This document shows, piece after piece, positions 11,025-22,520 of a DNA stretch of 64,000 bases. A program made the translations under genes and the position numbers. The DNA lies in assembly GCA_015680685.1 (NCBI GenBank), contig MNCI01002043.1, positions 58,740-122,739 on the forward strand, in the 5' to 3' direction. The notes beneath the pieces were generated by a model that saw only the letters and a list, made by a program, of their open reading frames with translations, did no database searches and was not told where the DNA came from. Position 1 is the stretch's first letter. Every line of letters starts with the position of its first letter. This DNA is from Gnetum montanum. Its lineage: Eukaryota > Streptophyta > Gnetopsida > Gnetales > Gnetaceae.

Positions 11025-12973
11025 TTGGCCACCAAAAGCCTAATGCATATCATAGAGGCTGTTAAGATATCTTATAGGCATCGCAAAAAGAGTTGTTTAC
11101 CTAAGCTTGACATGAACAATCTTCCTAAATTTGTAGGGGGCTATGATTCAGATCTGCAACATCATTTACAAGCCTTCCATGATGCCTATGCTAACTATAA
11201 CATTGAAAGTGGATGGCAAAAGCTTAAGCTTTTTCCTAGGACACTAATCGATAGAGCCCAAATGTGGTATAGATCATTGAGACCAAACTCAATCCAATGA
11301 TGGTCCACAATGTTAGAACTTTTCAACGAGAAATACCAAACCTATGCAAGAGTGTCCAATCTGAGGAGACAAATCCAAGAGTGGAAACAAGAATAACATG
11401 AACCCTTGGACATGGCCTTAGATAGATATTATGCCTTATTGAATTAATGCCTAGGCCATGGTTTCTCCACGGAAGAGCAACTTTACCACATCATAGATGG
11501 GCTTCGTAATGAAATAAGGGTGACCCTTGGGATATATGCCCCAGGGCAATTATACGAGCTTCAAGCCCATTAGGTCAAAGAGATGATAGAGCATGTGGCA
11601 AAATAAGAAGGAGAGATGTGCAAGTGGGAGAATGTCGAGAAACATCAATGGGACCCAACTCTTCAATTAAAGGAGGTCCAAATTTATGATAAGGAAAATG
11701 AAACTACTTTTGATAAGGTGATTCCACAATAGACTTTGTTGATAAAGGAGTCTATTGATGATCTAGAAGGAAAGTTTAATAGGATGTCTAAATGGATGGA
11801 TGAGAACATCACAACTCTTACTGAGACAGTTGTGGAGAAGATCATGCAACACATGCCAAGCAATCACAATAAATAGAGGACACAAAACCAAGAAACAGTT
11901 AGGAACACTTTTTGACAAACAAGAAAAGTGGTTGATGAAAGTGAGGCTAAAGACTCCACCACGGATGAAGATGATGGATGCAACCTATGCATATACGATC
12001 ATCTAGAGGGCCAATGCCCCGTATTGTTGCATCCACAAGAGTATTGAGTAGGTGCCTTAAATCCGATGTTTGTGTAAAAGCACATGCCTAGGAGACTTCC
12101 TCTCCCACAAGGTAATTTTAGATAATCCCACAACCGATCGTGCCATCCTAGGGGGACTTATTACCAGCTCAACATGGTCATCAACTATCGTGGCAACAAC
12201 CACAGTCATGGGGGAGGCCACCACCAAATCAAATCTATCCTTCCTACCCACTAAAACTTCATGAATATTATGTTCAACACCTTGTTGCTCCAACTAGTTC
12301 TACATCTCTACTTCTAATACCATTAATACATGACATCCCCTAAAGGATCACCAGCTCATGCCTCTTACCATTTAACTTACCCTTGATATTCTCATCATCC
12401 ACCTCTTTATATGCCATCCTCAACAACTTAGGAAGGCCTAGCATCCCAATATCAACAAACAAGTGTCACTTTTGTTGTAATTGTGCATAGACATGTTGAC
12501 ACCAATGGGTCCCAACTGCAACGTCAAAAACATCCCTTCTAGAGGAAAGGTTGTAAGCCAAAACAAACCACATGTGAACCCACTGCATCAACTGAGCCAG
12601 CACAATGCCCATCTGGTGCACCACCTTCCCTATCTCAACCAGTGTCCTCTGACTATACACAAAGGTCATCATCTATCAGTACTTCAATCCCACATCTAGC
12701 CATTAAATCTACAAATGTGGGGAGACAAATGAATCCATGCATACCATCTCATGCTCAAGGATACAATAGTGGGCCAATCATCCATAATTTTAACACGCCT
12801 CATATCCTAACTCACCATACATATAACAATCAAGTGTGTGACCAACAATTTTTCTACCTAGCCACCACACCACCAACAAGCACCCAATGGCTGGGGCATG
12901 AAAGGCTCCCAACGTTTAAGACATGCATTGATCTTACTCATCCACTTACTAATCCTAGCCACAACCAAATGTT
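11025..12973 (+). pseudogene. RE3 gag, decayed
   Basis: Capsid-like gag of Athila/Tat type. Recognisable pieces in order: LPKFVGGYDSDLQHHLQ at about 11110, LFPRTLIDRAQMWYRSL at about 11229-11280, the region LRRQIQEWKQ near 11360, and PLDMALDRYYALLN near 11403-11450. A knuckle-like motif C-x2-C-x3-H-x4-C lies near 11981-12020. A Pro/Gln/His-rich tail covers 12060-12970. At least ten in-frame stops or shifts, many of them CAG/CGA-to-TAG/TGA changes. Gag would form the particle and bind element RNA; protease is absent from this copy. Confidence 0.8.
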
Positions 12974-12993
12974 TAGTCGTGGGGGTTACCCCC
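12974..12993 (+). promoter_or_regulatory. G-rich box with palindrome after RE3 gag
   Basis: TAGTCGTGGGGGTTACCCCC combines the polypurine-tract-like word AGTCGTGGGGGT with a GGGGG-TTA-CCCCC inverted repeat. RE7 has the same arrangement at 54358-54373. It marks the gag/spacer junction in both pol-less elements. Confidence 0.5.
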
Positions 12994-14896
12994 CATTCTA
13001 ATCTCTAGAATTTTTAAGTGCTTTTTATCTTTTTATTTTACAATTTTTTATTATTTTTCTATTTTTCTACTTTTCTCTAGTTATTTTAATTTTCTTTGTA
13101 TGTAATCTCACTATTGATCATGTTGCCCATTGAGGTGGGGTTTTTCTCTATGTTGTCAAGTCATAAGGGACTGATTATTTGGACATTGAGACCACAACAT
13201 CCATCCACCCATTCCATTAATAAGAGGTTCTTGCTTTGGTCATAATAATAATCTTTTTCATCATCCAACCTAATAATAAATCTATAATCATTGTGTTTAG
13301 ATGGAAGAGTGTAGAACTAAGGTGGAATGTAAAGGGTGTGACATCAAGGGGATTTGTGAATTCTCTTTGGCTACTTCTGTATGCTCTATCATGTTGATGA
13401 GGTTGTAACCATATCCTTGTAGATCTAATGAAAAATGGAAGTAAGATCAACTTTAAACGACACTAAATAAACTTCTATGAGTCCCACTGTAAAGACATGT
13501 ACCCATGCCTAAAGGTTGGAAACTTCTCAAAATTACCAAAAAAAAGAATAATTGTGCCCTAATAACGCTCCTCCCTTGGACAAAATGCCAAGTGATGTTA
13601 CTCATTGCGACTTTAATAGTCTTACAGTTGTTTGTCGATGGGATGAAATGATGCAATGTCACTAAAATGTGGTATGGACTTGGTTTGAAGCTTGGAAAGA
13701 AGGACAGATGATTATTTAACCATTAATAACACACAAGGTTTCATTATGAACATTGTACAACACCTCATGTCTTGATTTCTACAATCCCTTCTATAGTCCA
13801 TCTCATCTTGTTGTCCGGATGTTCATAACTTGTGGTTTTTGTAACATAGAGTTTTTATCTCAATTCGGTGGTTTTAACATGTGTGTGTATTGTTTCATAG
13901 GTATGTGTTGCATTCAACCCCTCTAGTGCCTACAGACATTATAAGTGTGGTTACACAAGGGCATCATAGGCTAGAGCCTACTTTGGGGAGGATCCACTTG
14001 TGTAACCTTTGTTGACCTGTGCTTGTTTAACGTGACCACATCACTTTTCACCTTCCAAGCACTCAATTTGTTCCATTTTATTGTTTCCTTTATCATGCAA
14101 TTTAACTATCTCACAATCACACTTTCAACATCCTTTTCCTTGCTCATTCTCATACTTTTCACGTTGATGACTCTACCTTATCCTACTTTTGGTGCCTCCA
14201 ATTAATTTTTCACTTACCCAAAATACAAAATTCAACTTTCAACCTTCTAGTTAATCCCAAAGCTTTCGTTTGCATGTTCATTGGCCCCATAAAAGTTAAA
14301 ATTTTTGGACCTTGATGTTAGGTCTAAAAAAAAAATATATAGGTGACCCCCATGCAATGTGAATTTCATTTTTCTCATTTGCTACTAGGGGAGTTGTTGA
14401 AATTTTCTCTCACAAGTTAGAGCTCTATGCCTCCATCTTCCACTCGTGATATCTAGCTCTTTAATGCTCTAATTTTTGTGCCGATCAAATCTATTTGAAC
14501 TCAAAGTGTTCAACTTAGTTGTGGGGGGGTGTGTGTGTGCAAAATTTGCACTGATTTGCTAAAATTTGATATCGCCCGGAAGGTATCATAAGGGTAAGAA
14601 TGTGAAAAACCTTAGGACTTATAATGCAAAATCACTAATGATAATGCCAGATGTCCAATTTTTCTAGCCCACAAGCCCATGACCATTATTTTAAGCCATA
14701 GATAATGAAAAAGGAAACCAATTGTGAGGGTCATAGAAAGAGATAGACACTTTTTGGGGGATTTTTCTTGAAAATTTTCCTAACCCTACAATCATATACA
14801 TTATGAGCTTAATGAATTAAGATTATGAGTAAGGTATAAATTAATTAATGATAACAAGCATAACCTTAGTAACACTTGATTTTTGCTTGATTACAG
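12994..14896 (+). other. RE3 non-coding spacer with promoter-like segment
   Basis: No coding region. Contents in order: a T-rich tract to about 13100; a conserved stretch at 13130-13400 shared with RE7 54540-54800 (for example CATCAAGGGGATTTGTG); an ACATG(T)ACCCATGCYTRAAGG block at 13483-13518; the stem-loop at 13949-14007; a weak promoter-like segment at about 14310-14345 (TTGATGTTAGGTC, then AATATATAGG); and a third G-rich box at 14515-14535. It ends in GATTACAG, a splice acceptor directly before the aORF ATG. Confidence 0.55.
13949..14007 (+). ncRNA. Conserved spacer stem-loop, RE3 copy
   Basis: Perfect 11-bp stem: GGTTACACAAG at 13949-13959 with CTTGTGTAACC at 13997-14007. The loop has an inner GGCT/AGCC hairpin and the invariant CTTTGGGGAGGATCCA. 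Relative to RE5 (TTATACAAG/CTTGTATAA), a T-to-C change in the left arm is matched by an A-to-G change in the right arm. Confidence 0.65.
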
Positions 14897-17800
14897 ATGG
14901 CCTCAAAAAGAGGTGCTCAAGGTGAACCCTCGTAGAGAATTGCTAAACGTCCTTGTGGTGGCCACGGCCAATAAGGAGAACATGAGGAACATGCTAAATA
15001 GGAGGCCCAGTCTTTTAGTATTCATTAAGAGGCCCCTACTATTAGGAAATCAACCGAAGGAGATGTGGTAGAAGTACCAGCCCTTGAACAGGGACAACAT
15101 CTCACATTGCCTCCTGATTGCCCTGCTACCACCTTGAAGAAATCCACATTGGCTTTGGTCATTGTGGAAATGAACTTCAATGTGGAATTTGCTCCAGAAG
15201 TAGTGTGGATGCAACTCAAAGCATCCACATTGTGGCCTATCTTGTCCAACAGTGGTGAATGGTACCTAGGCAAAGTCCATCAATTCTAGCATAACAAAGA
15301 TGAGGGCATCACTATTAATATCTAGGGGGTGATTGTCTCTTAATCAATTAAGGACATTGTTGTAGTTCTCAACCTACCCAATGAAGGGGCCAAGGTTGCT
15401 CACCTGTCCACCAGATCTAACCTCGAAACAAAGAAATTATGGCTGAAGCAAGCATACGGTAAAGAGGACAAGTCATACCATGAAATGAATTTGGAAGAGA
15501 AAACCTACTTTAAGATTGGGATGTACCACATATTTTCTACCAAAGGGCTCAATCAAGGCTCAATCGAATCTTGACTTATGTGGATAAGGGAAGTGTGCCA
15601 TTCTCATGAGATAATTTGTAGTCAATCTTCCCCAATATTACTTCACAGAAATCCAACGGCAGTTTGAAGAAATGAAGTCAGGAAGACCAATAGTCTCATT
15701 TCCCTATCTAATCAAAAAGTTGTGCAAGCACACTGGAATCTAGTGATATACCAATGATATCCCTAGTAAGGCTTAGAATGCCTCCTTTGTAGAACTCCTA
15801 AAGGCCACAACACTAAGAAAAGATTTTGGTGAGGAGCAAGAAGCTGAAAAATAGGCAGAACCAAGAGTAGAAACACAACAAAAGCCTAAGCAGTGCCCAC
15901 AAGCACATGTTTTGTCACTGCCACCACAAGATTATAGACCGTCAATGAGCCACCTGCAGAGAATTGCTAAAACTGTTAGCTGGGGGAGTAGGGATGAGGC
16001 CAATCTCTTTTGAGTAATGGACAATGCCATGTGGCCCACTGTATTAGCCAATCCAACAAGGGGTGAGATCTCAATTCAGTCAGGAGGAGGGGGATCCTAG
16101 TGGTCATGCTAGATCTCTAAAAATGTTGCATCCTTCCAAGTCACATTGGAAACCAGAGAAGGTGCCACGGTTGTGGTGCTACAACATGAGGATGCAGTAG
16201 GTGCAACAGAGGTGATGACTAATCACATCAAGGAATTGTTCAATGTTCATGTTGTGTCTCTGACCGATCTGGTAGGAACCAGAGATGCATAAATGCTAGC
16301 TAGGATCTCAATGACTCCTATAGTACATGAGGACATGCTTGATCGTTTGCTGCAGACAGGTCAAGTGATGACCACTCTATTTGACATCCCCAGCAATGTC
16401 ATTATAGCTTAATCAAACTTCATCACTACCAAAGGAAATTTGGTCATGATGGAGGTTAAGGTAGACCATGTAGAAGCTGAGGTACAAAGATTGCAAGAAG
16501 ATTTGGTTGCCCTACAAGTTGAATGACAGGATCTTGCCTATTTTATCACACCAAACCAAATGGAACAATTTAGGACAGAGGAGCTTACCAAGCTAGAAAA
16601 GGAGAGAGCAGCTATAAAGCGAGAAAAGGAGACGGTGGTTTGGAATGCCTTTGTAATGGACATGTAATCTCATGTCTACAAAAAGATACTAATTATTGTC
16701 CAAGAAGAAAATAAGCAACTCACTATAGAGAATTCCTAGTTGATTACTATAGAAAGACAAAAGAACATCTTAGAAGAAAGTGTCCACCAATTGCGAGAAC
16801 AACTAGTGAGGGTCAACCAAGATATGAGTAGATTGGCCTGGGAAAATAGAAACCCTCTCCATGGAGGAGGTACGTGCTATTCACAAAAAAGCCAGCAATC
16901 GAGATTAGTGTGTGGCAAAATGAGGCTAAAAAGCATGAAAAATTAAAAGAACACTTTTGTAACTGATGAGACACGATATCGCGGCCGTCATGATATCACG
17001 TCGTCCCCTGCGATATCGCGTACATGATATCGCGGTTCGTCACCAAATCTATAAATAAGAGGCGGCACTCCCCTCATTTCTCATCCTAGGCTAGAAGTAG
17101 CGAAGCTCTGGCGGATTGATCACCCCAGAGATAGAATATTTTTCCATGTGCCCATAGTAGGAGTCCCCAAGTGAACGGATCTTTATTCGAGCAGCTTTGT
17201 ACCTGAACGTAAGTTGTGTACGGCAATAAAGACGAGCTTTGTGGATAAACCTTGCAGTACATGGATAGGTTTTATTACATGTCATTTATTACCTATTGTT
17301 AGCACGGCGTGAGTACGACTTGGTTACGAGCATTGACAAATGTGTACGGCTAACCAAGGAATTGGCTACTCATCGCGATTAGATTCTCTCACCCTTATCT
17401 CCTAGAATGCGGGATGAGTACGACTTGATTACGAGCATCTACGGGTGTGTACGGCTAGTCAAGGAATCGGCTGCTCATCACACTTAGGCTAGTTAGGTGC
17501 CTCAATACGACCACTTCAAGCACGTGCGTTACGTGTGGTGATCCCAGTAACGATTAGCGTTTGGTAGCCATAGTTGCATAGTTCAGGGTGTGTCCGGTAA
17601 GTGGGAACGGATGCTGACGCTAGTTAATTTAGACTTAGGACATTAGTTAGAGTTAGTTAGTTTCTCAACCCTTCGCTCTTAGCATAGAAGACATAAAACC
17701 ATAAAAGACCAAAAAAATCATATACCTCAGACTTACTTAACCATACACCATGACAACAACAAGTAAGTCTAAGAAGACAACGAATGATTAACCCCAAGTG

Positions 17801-18537
17801 TTCCATGGGGCGTTTAGGCATTTAGTCTGCGGAGTTCGACCAGATCACACGTGCTACACTTGTTTCGTATGGTTGAGTGTAGGTGTACCTCGCCACTCAT
17901 CAGTAACCAAGTTGGCATGTATAAGGAAATCAATGAGAAGGAAATCAAGGCCATCTTGGACAATTATTCCATGGTCCAACAAGCGGAAGTAAAAAAAAAA
18001 GACCTACAAATAGAAGATTTAAAAGAATATATGGCGTTGGTTAACCTTAGATATGCCAACCTTGCCATGTTAACAGTAGGTCGTCCTTGAAGTGAGTTGG
18101 AAAAACAAGTGGCGACCACCTATGCATTGTTTGAAAAAGAGTTTGTGGATAGAAAAGATGCTTTGCAAAAGTTACAGGCAGCAAACTCAGAGTTGGAGGT
18201 GGCCAAAACTAGTTATCAAGGATAGAAAGATGTAGCCTCGAACCTAGCTTGGAGACTGATAGATTATCATGAGCTTAAGCATAAAGCTAGGGCTTTTGAG
18301 GAAACACAACAGTAGTTCATGGCATGGTATGTAAAGGCGAATCAAATGTTCCTGTAGTTGCCATGTCCTTGGGATGTACCGGTGCCAGCACACATCGGCA
18401 TAGCAGCCTAGACAATGCATGACCTAAGGATGGAGGAAGAAAAGTTGCAGGCTTTGCTTAATTAATACAAGTTTCAATAGCCTGGTGACAAAGGGAAGCA
18501 GCTGATAGAAGAGCCACTACCTTTAGGCACTACATGA
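14897..18537 (+). pseudogene. RE3 aORF (third ORF), interrupted by a solo LTR
   Basis: Accessory ORF of this family, opening at the ATG directly after GATTACAG and ending in the conserved tail (EEPLPLGTT-stop in the family; TGA at 18535). Its first 300 codons match RE7 56004-56900: an N-terminal basic segment, then a globular region with KKLWLKQAYGKEDK and a stretch related to PFPCLIKKLC. That region is like the 3' 'putative plant transposon protein' domain of Athila-type env-like ORFs; this is my family assignment from memory. A Gln/Lys/Glu-rich coiled-coil half follows. Many stops; a 939-bp solo LTR splits it at 16964-17902. Function unknown. Confidence 0.65.
16959..17907 (+). mobile_element. 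Solo LTR inserted in the RE3 aORF
   Basis: LTR of the GATATC-array subtype at 16964-17902 (TGATGAGACACG...CCACTCATCA), flanked by a perfect 5-bp duplication GTAAC (16959-16963 and 17903-17907). The aORF reading resumes seamlessly after the second GTAAC, compared with RE7 around 58050-58080. No internal region remains, so it is a product of LTR-LTR recombination. U3 dyads include ACGATATCGCGG and GCGATATCGCG; TATA box at 17049-17057. Confidence 0.92.
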
Positions 18538-18713
18538 GCTTTCCAATCTTGTTTTTGTTTTAATGTGTTTCATTTTTGTATTACACCACTATGGCATGCG
18601 AAGAGTCAATTATTTTGTCCATTGTTTGAGTTGGTCAATAATCCCATACCTACCCAATATTTTGTAAAGAACTTGTTCCTCATCTTTGTTTAACTTGAGA
18701 ATGAGTTTTCATT

Positions 18714-18727
18714 TAGTTGTGGGGGTA
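18714..18727 (+). promoter_or_regulatory. Polypurine tract, RE3
   Basis: TTAGTTGTGGGGGTA runs directly into the TG of the 3' LTR at 18728. Confidence 0.8.
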
Positions 18728-19569
18728 TGATGAGTTGAGATTTGATGGGCCTTGACATCAAATATGTGATGTTGAAGCCCCAACGTCGGGGCCAATAAGC
18801 GACGTTAGATACCCGATGTTGCCTCATCTGACTCTCGACTATAAATATGGTGCTGGGATGCTTAGATAAAAACAAGTAATTAACAAGAAGTAAGTAATCG
18901 ATGGTCAGTTTTTAAGTTAGTTTTCAGTTTCTTTTCTTTAATGTTTGTAATTGTGTGGTACCTTTGTTCGAGTGTGATGTTCTTGGACATGTTACATGAC
19001 TAGCAATAGAGATCGAGATTACTTCCATCATTGAAACATCCACTTAGATTAATGTTGCTTTAATTATTTAATGCTTTCTTTAGTTAAATATTTCCATTTA
19101 TTACTATTTACTATTCCTATTATTAAGCGGAATGTGTATGCCTTAATCACAAGCGTTTAAGTGTAAATACTTGGTAATCTAGAGGTGTATCATTTGGCAC
19201 AACTAGTCACGTACACTTGGTAATCCCAGAAGTAGCTTCACGAAGTCCAAGGCGTGTACAGATAATTAAGTGCAAATACCCATCATCATAGGCTAGTTTA
19301 GATCTTATTTTCGGTTATTCATTAGTTTAATTAATTTACCTCTTTTCGTCATTAGGAGTAGTGTAGAATTAGAAAACATCATGTGCTTCATTTTGGACTA
19401 AACCATACGTGACAAAGCTTCCACTAGTCCAAGTGGGAAGACAACAAACTATGATCAAAGCATAGTAATTTAGATATCACAACTAGTCCCATCAACAGAA
19501 TTTGACCGAATCATGCATGAATGCTTGTGATTTGTATGGTTGAGCATAGGGGCACCTCATTGCTCATTA
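18728..19569 (+). repeat. RE3 3' LTR
   Basis: 842-bp partner of 9481-10341, opening TGATGAGTTGAG and closing GCTCATTA (final CA decayed). U3 contains an additional dyad unit (AAGCCCCAACGTCGG) not in the 5' copy; the leader is about 35 bp shorter near 18935. Confidence 0.85.
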
Positions 19570-19760
19570 ATTTCTCATACTAGTGTTCTCATTTTGTGAT
19601 GGACTATAGGTCCTATGTGAAGAAGACATGTTTATATTTGATAATGTGTATGACTTAAAATATTAATATTTTCAAAAAGATAAATCAGTAATGCTTTAAC
19701 AACGATCATTGTTAATATAACTAATCTAGATCACTAGCATTATCCCCGACAACAGTACTA
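19570..19760 (-). mobile_element. RE2 5' leader and primer site
   Basis: The remaining internal piece of RE2 right of the RE3 insertion. At 19742-19760 the minus strand reads TTAGTACTGTTGTCGGGGA, a strongly decayed tRNA-Asp primer site compared with TGGCGCCGTTGCCGGGGA. No coding region in the leader. The RE2 gag N-terminus continues on the other side of RE3 at 9480. Confidence 0.7.
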
Positions 19761-19761
19761 A

Positions 19762-20828
19762 TCATTAGTAGTGGGTATCGTGTACGCCCAATCATACAAA
19801 TCATAGGTATTCACATGCAATTTGGTTAAATTCTGTGGATGGAACTAGTGTGGTATCTAGATCGTTAAGCATTGATCGCATGTCACTATCTTCTCACTTA
19901 GATTAGTGGTAGCTTTATCACATATGGTTTAGTCCAAAGTGAGGCATATGATTATTTATGTTGTTGTGACCTTAAACTAACTGAATAATAACATAGAAAT
20001 TAATTATTTAATCTTCATAATCATAGAATTAAATCTAAAACTATTCTAAGGATAATGAGTGTTTGTTCCCAGCTTCTTGTACATGTCCTAAACTCACATA
20101 TCCACTGTTGGGATTACCAAGTGTTATGCTATTGGGCAGACTAAGCAATAATGTTACTAGGATGACCAAGCAAATACATGTTTACGCTCGAAACTAGTTC
20201 TACTCATTTTTCCTATTGATTAAAATGCATGGAAATATAAATATTAACTAAGTATATAGGAAGTAAATTGCATTGAAAGTAATCTATTCTAAGTTAAAGT
20301 GTTGCAATGAATATGAATCAAGTTTAATCTTATTATTGTTCATGAAATGTGCCCAAGTACAATGCCACTTGAATAAAATATTGTACAATTGACTTGAATA
20401 CATGTTGTGGACACTCACTGACTGTTTGCTAAGATTATAAGAGAAAATTGCAAGAGTTCGACTACACTATTGACCAAATGGTGCCAAAAACATGGTGGGT
20501 GCTTGCATATTTATAGGAAAATATAGATACTATATTGACAAAGATACATTAACTCATTTGGCTATGTCAAGGGGGATGCGCTGACGAGAATGCGTTGACA
20601 CAACTAAGTTATAGCAGATGCGATATCACATTTACAATATAGTAGATGTGATGTAGCAACCAACTGAGATGCATCAACGAGGATGCTACAATGCAGATGC
20701 AAGGTAGCATCTACAATGTAACAACTACAATATAGCATCTACAATATCTCAGCCAACTGATACACTTGATAAAATGATGCTTTATCATATTCCCATGACT
20801 CAACTACCCGACATGTTAGGTTTCATCA
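19762..20828 (-). repeat. RE2 5' LTR
   Basis: 1067-bp minus-strand LTR opening (sense) TGATGAAACC at 20828 and ending in a decayed ACTAATGA at 19762, directly before the primer site. Its long U3 holds many ATTGTAGATGCTAC/GATGCATC-type motifs; TATA box (sense CTATAAATAT) near 20508-20516. It matches the 4396-4683 fragment, which identifies the pair despite 15 kb of separation. Flank ATTAG at 20829-20833. Confidence 0.8.
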
Positions 20829-21559
20829 ATTAGAATTGAGTTGTGTTTAGAAAATTTATCTTAGAAATTTTAATATTAACATTCGTGATAAGTCCTTATG
20901 GATGATCTTTTTAGAAAATTTATTTTCTTATGGAGTTGCTTTTAGTAGAAAGTTTTTTTTTTATAGAAAATTTATTTATTTCAAGGCTAACATAAAGGCC
21001 TTAAGAAGTTTGTCATGGTATTTGCTCATAGGTATGATCAAAACTAGACAAGCATATTTGATTTTTAAGAAATGCTTGGGTAACTTTGATGAAGAAGCTA
21101 ACATCATGTTGCTACATAAGATGTTGATGATTTAGATGCTAGTTGGGCTCACAATATTAAAAAAAAATGTAAAAGCAAAAAGGTATGAAAAAGTATCATA
21201 ACTTATTTCCTATACCAAAATTATTAAAGTTGGCATTAATATTATTCTTATGGGCTGCATAGCCAATAAGAAACTTTGTTAAAACATAGGTGTAATGTAC
21301 TAGTGCATCAAATACCAATGAGAGATGGTTCTAAGTGGTTAGCTAATAAGGATTTGTAGACAAGAGGCTACTAATAGTATATTCTTTTATAATACCTTTA
21401 GTAAATGTCTTAGGGTGTACCTATAAGCAAATTTTTTTTGGTTTCAACATCCTTCGCCTACACCTCCCTGCCCACCCTACCTTTCCCACCTATTAGTGCT
21501 TAAAAAAAACCCCCAATACTACTAGTGCCTCAAACATAACTCAAATCCTCACCCTATGA
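20829..21559. other. Intergenic, nothing recognised
   Basis: AT-rich. A 77-codon frame at 20902-21135 has no recognisable motif and is probably chance or an old relic. Confidence 0.4.
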
Positions 21560-22520
21560 CACATAAAGGAACCTCAAGTTATCCAGTGCTAATATCCTTG
21601 ATTTGGAAAACCTAGGTAATGGGTTTGATTCCAATAGTTAACATTGAGTTATACATGTTCTATTTAAATTCCACCAAAGTTTTATGTTGGTTATATATCA
21701 TGGGGGCACATATAGTTATCTAGTTCTAGTTTAACAACGAGATGTTAATGCAGAGGTAAGACGCTTAATTTGAAAGCTCCAAGTCATGTGTTCAATTCTA
21801 GTGGACAATGTTGAGTTATAAAGTTCTAACTGAATTATATTACAATATTTTTAGGGTTTCAACACCCTCCCTTGACACCTTATCTAGTTCTAGTTTTAAC
21901 AATTTTAGTGTTGCACCTAGGGGTATAGTACAATGGTCAAGAAACTTATCTCTTGGTTGGTAGGTTATGGCTTCAATTCCTACCTTTACTTGAGGGTGTA
22001 GTAGTGGATCACATCTACAATGTTATGTAGGTTTGCTAGAAAAACAAAAAACAAAGAGATGTTAGCTTAGTGACAATATTCTTGATTTGAAAACTCTAAT
22101 AGTGAGGTGTTGGCATAGCAGTATGAGTCATGGTCTAGTGACCCTAGGTCATAGGTTTGATTCTACTAGGTAGCATTAAGTTATAAACTTCTATAAATCT
22201 TAGGGTGTACCTATGGTTCACTTATTTTGGGTTCTAATACCTCCTTGATTTGGAAACTCTAACATTGAGGTGTTTGCCTAGTCGTATGAGTCTTGGCCTT
22301 GTAACCCCAGGTCATAGGTTCAATTCTACTAGGTAGCACTAAGTTATAAACTTTTATAAATCTTGAGGTATACCTATGTTTCAATACTTTTGGGTTTCAA
22401 CATGCCTTGATTTGAAAACTCCAAATTATTGGTTTGATTCTAGGGGACAATACTTAATTATAAAGTTCTAATTTGACTATATATCTTGGGGCGTACCTAT
22501 ATTACCCTGAAGTAGGGGGG
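21560..22520 (+). repeat. Cluster of tRNA-derived SINE-like units
   Basis: At least five related units head to tail, roughly 21560-21715, 21737-21850, 22055-22215, 22240-22385 and 22400-22500. The best ones have an RNA polymerase III A-box-like word (GTTGGCATAGCAGT near 22113; GTTTGCCTAGTCGT near 22268) and a B-box-like word (AGGTTTGATTCT near 22153; AGGTTCAATTCT near 22315). Each is followed by a shared 3' part (TTATAAAGTTCTAA, then ATCTTGGGGTGTACCTA). A somewhat different tRNA-like unit lies at 21910-21990 (TATAGTACAATGGTCAAG ... GGCTTCAATTCC). Units are truncated or joined. Confidence 0.65.

Larger units (their letters stand above)
9481..19569 (+). mobile_element. RE3, LTR retrotransposon with gag and aORF but no pol
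   Basis: Complete element bounded by LTRs at 9481-10341 and 18728-19569, with a likely 5-bp target duplication (ATTTT at 9476-9480, ATTTC at 19570-19574, one mismatch). Internal order is primer site, leader, gag, G-rich box, spacer with stem-loop, aORF, polypurine tract. No protease, RT, RNase H or integrase is detectable between gag and spacer. It is inserted in the 5' leader of RE2 and contains the solo LTR 16964-17902. It resembles the non-autonomous gag-only class (TR-GAG) but keeps the third ORF as well. Confidence 0.85.

Noticed and set aside
20902-21135. 77-codon frame as a gene
   Set aside because: No family resemblance, poor codon pattern, adjacent to decayed repeats.
21910-21990. 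Possible intact tRNA gene
   Set aside because: A- and B-box-like words exist but I cannot fold an acceptor stem or a clear anticodon arm; kept as a SINE-like unit.
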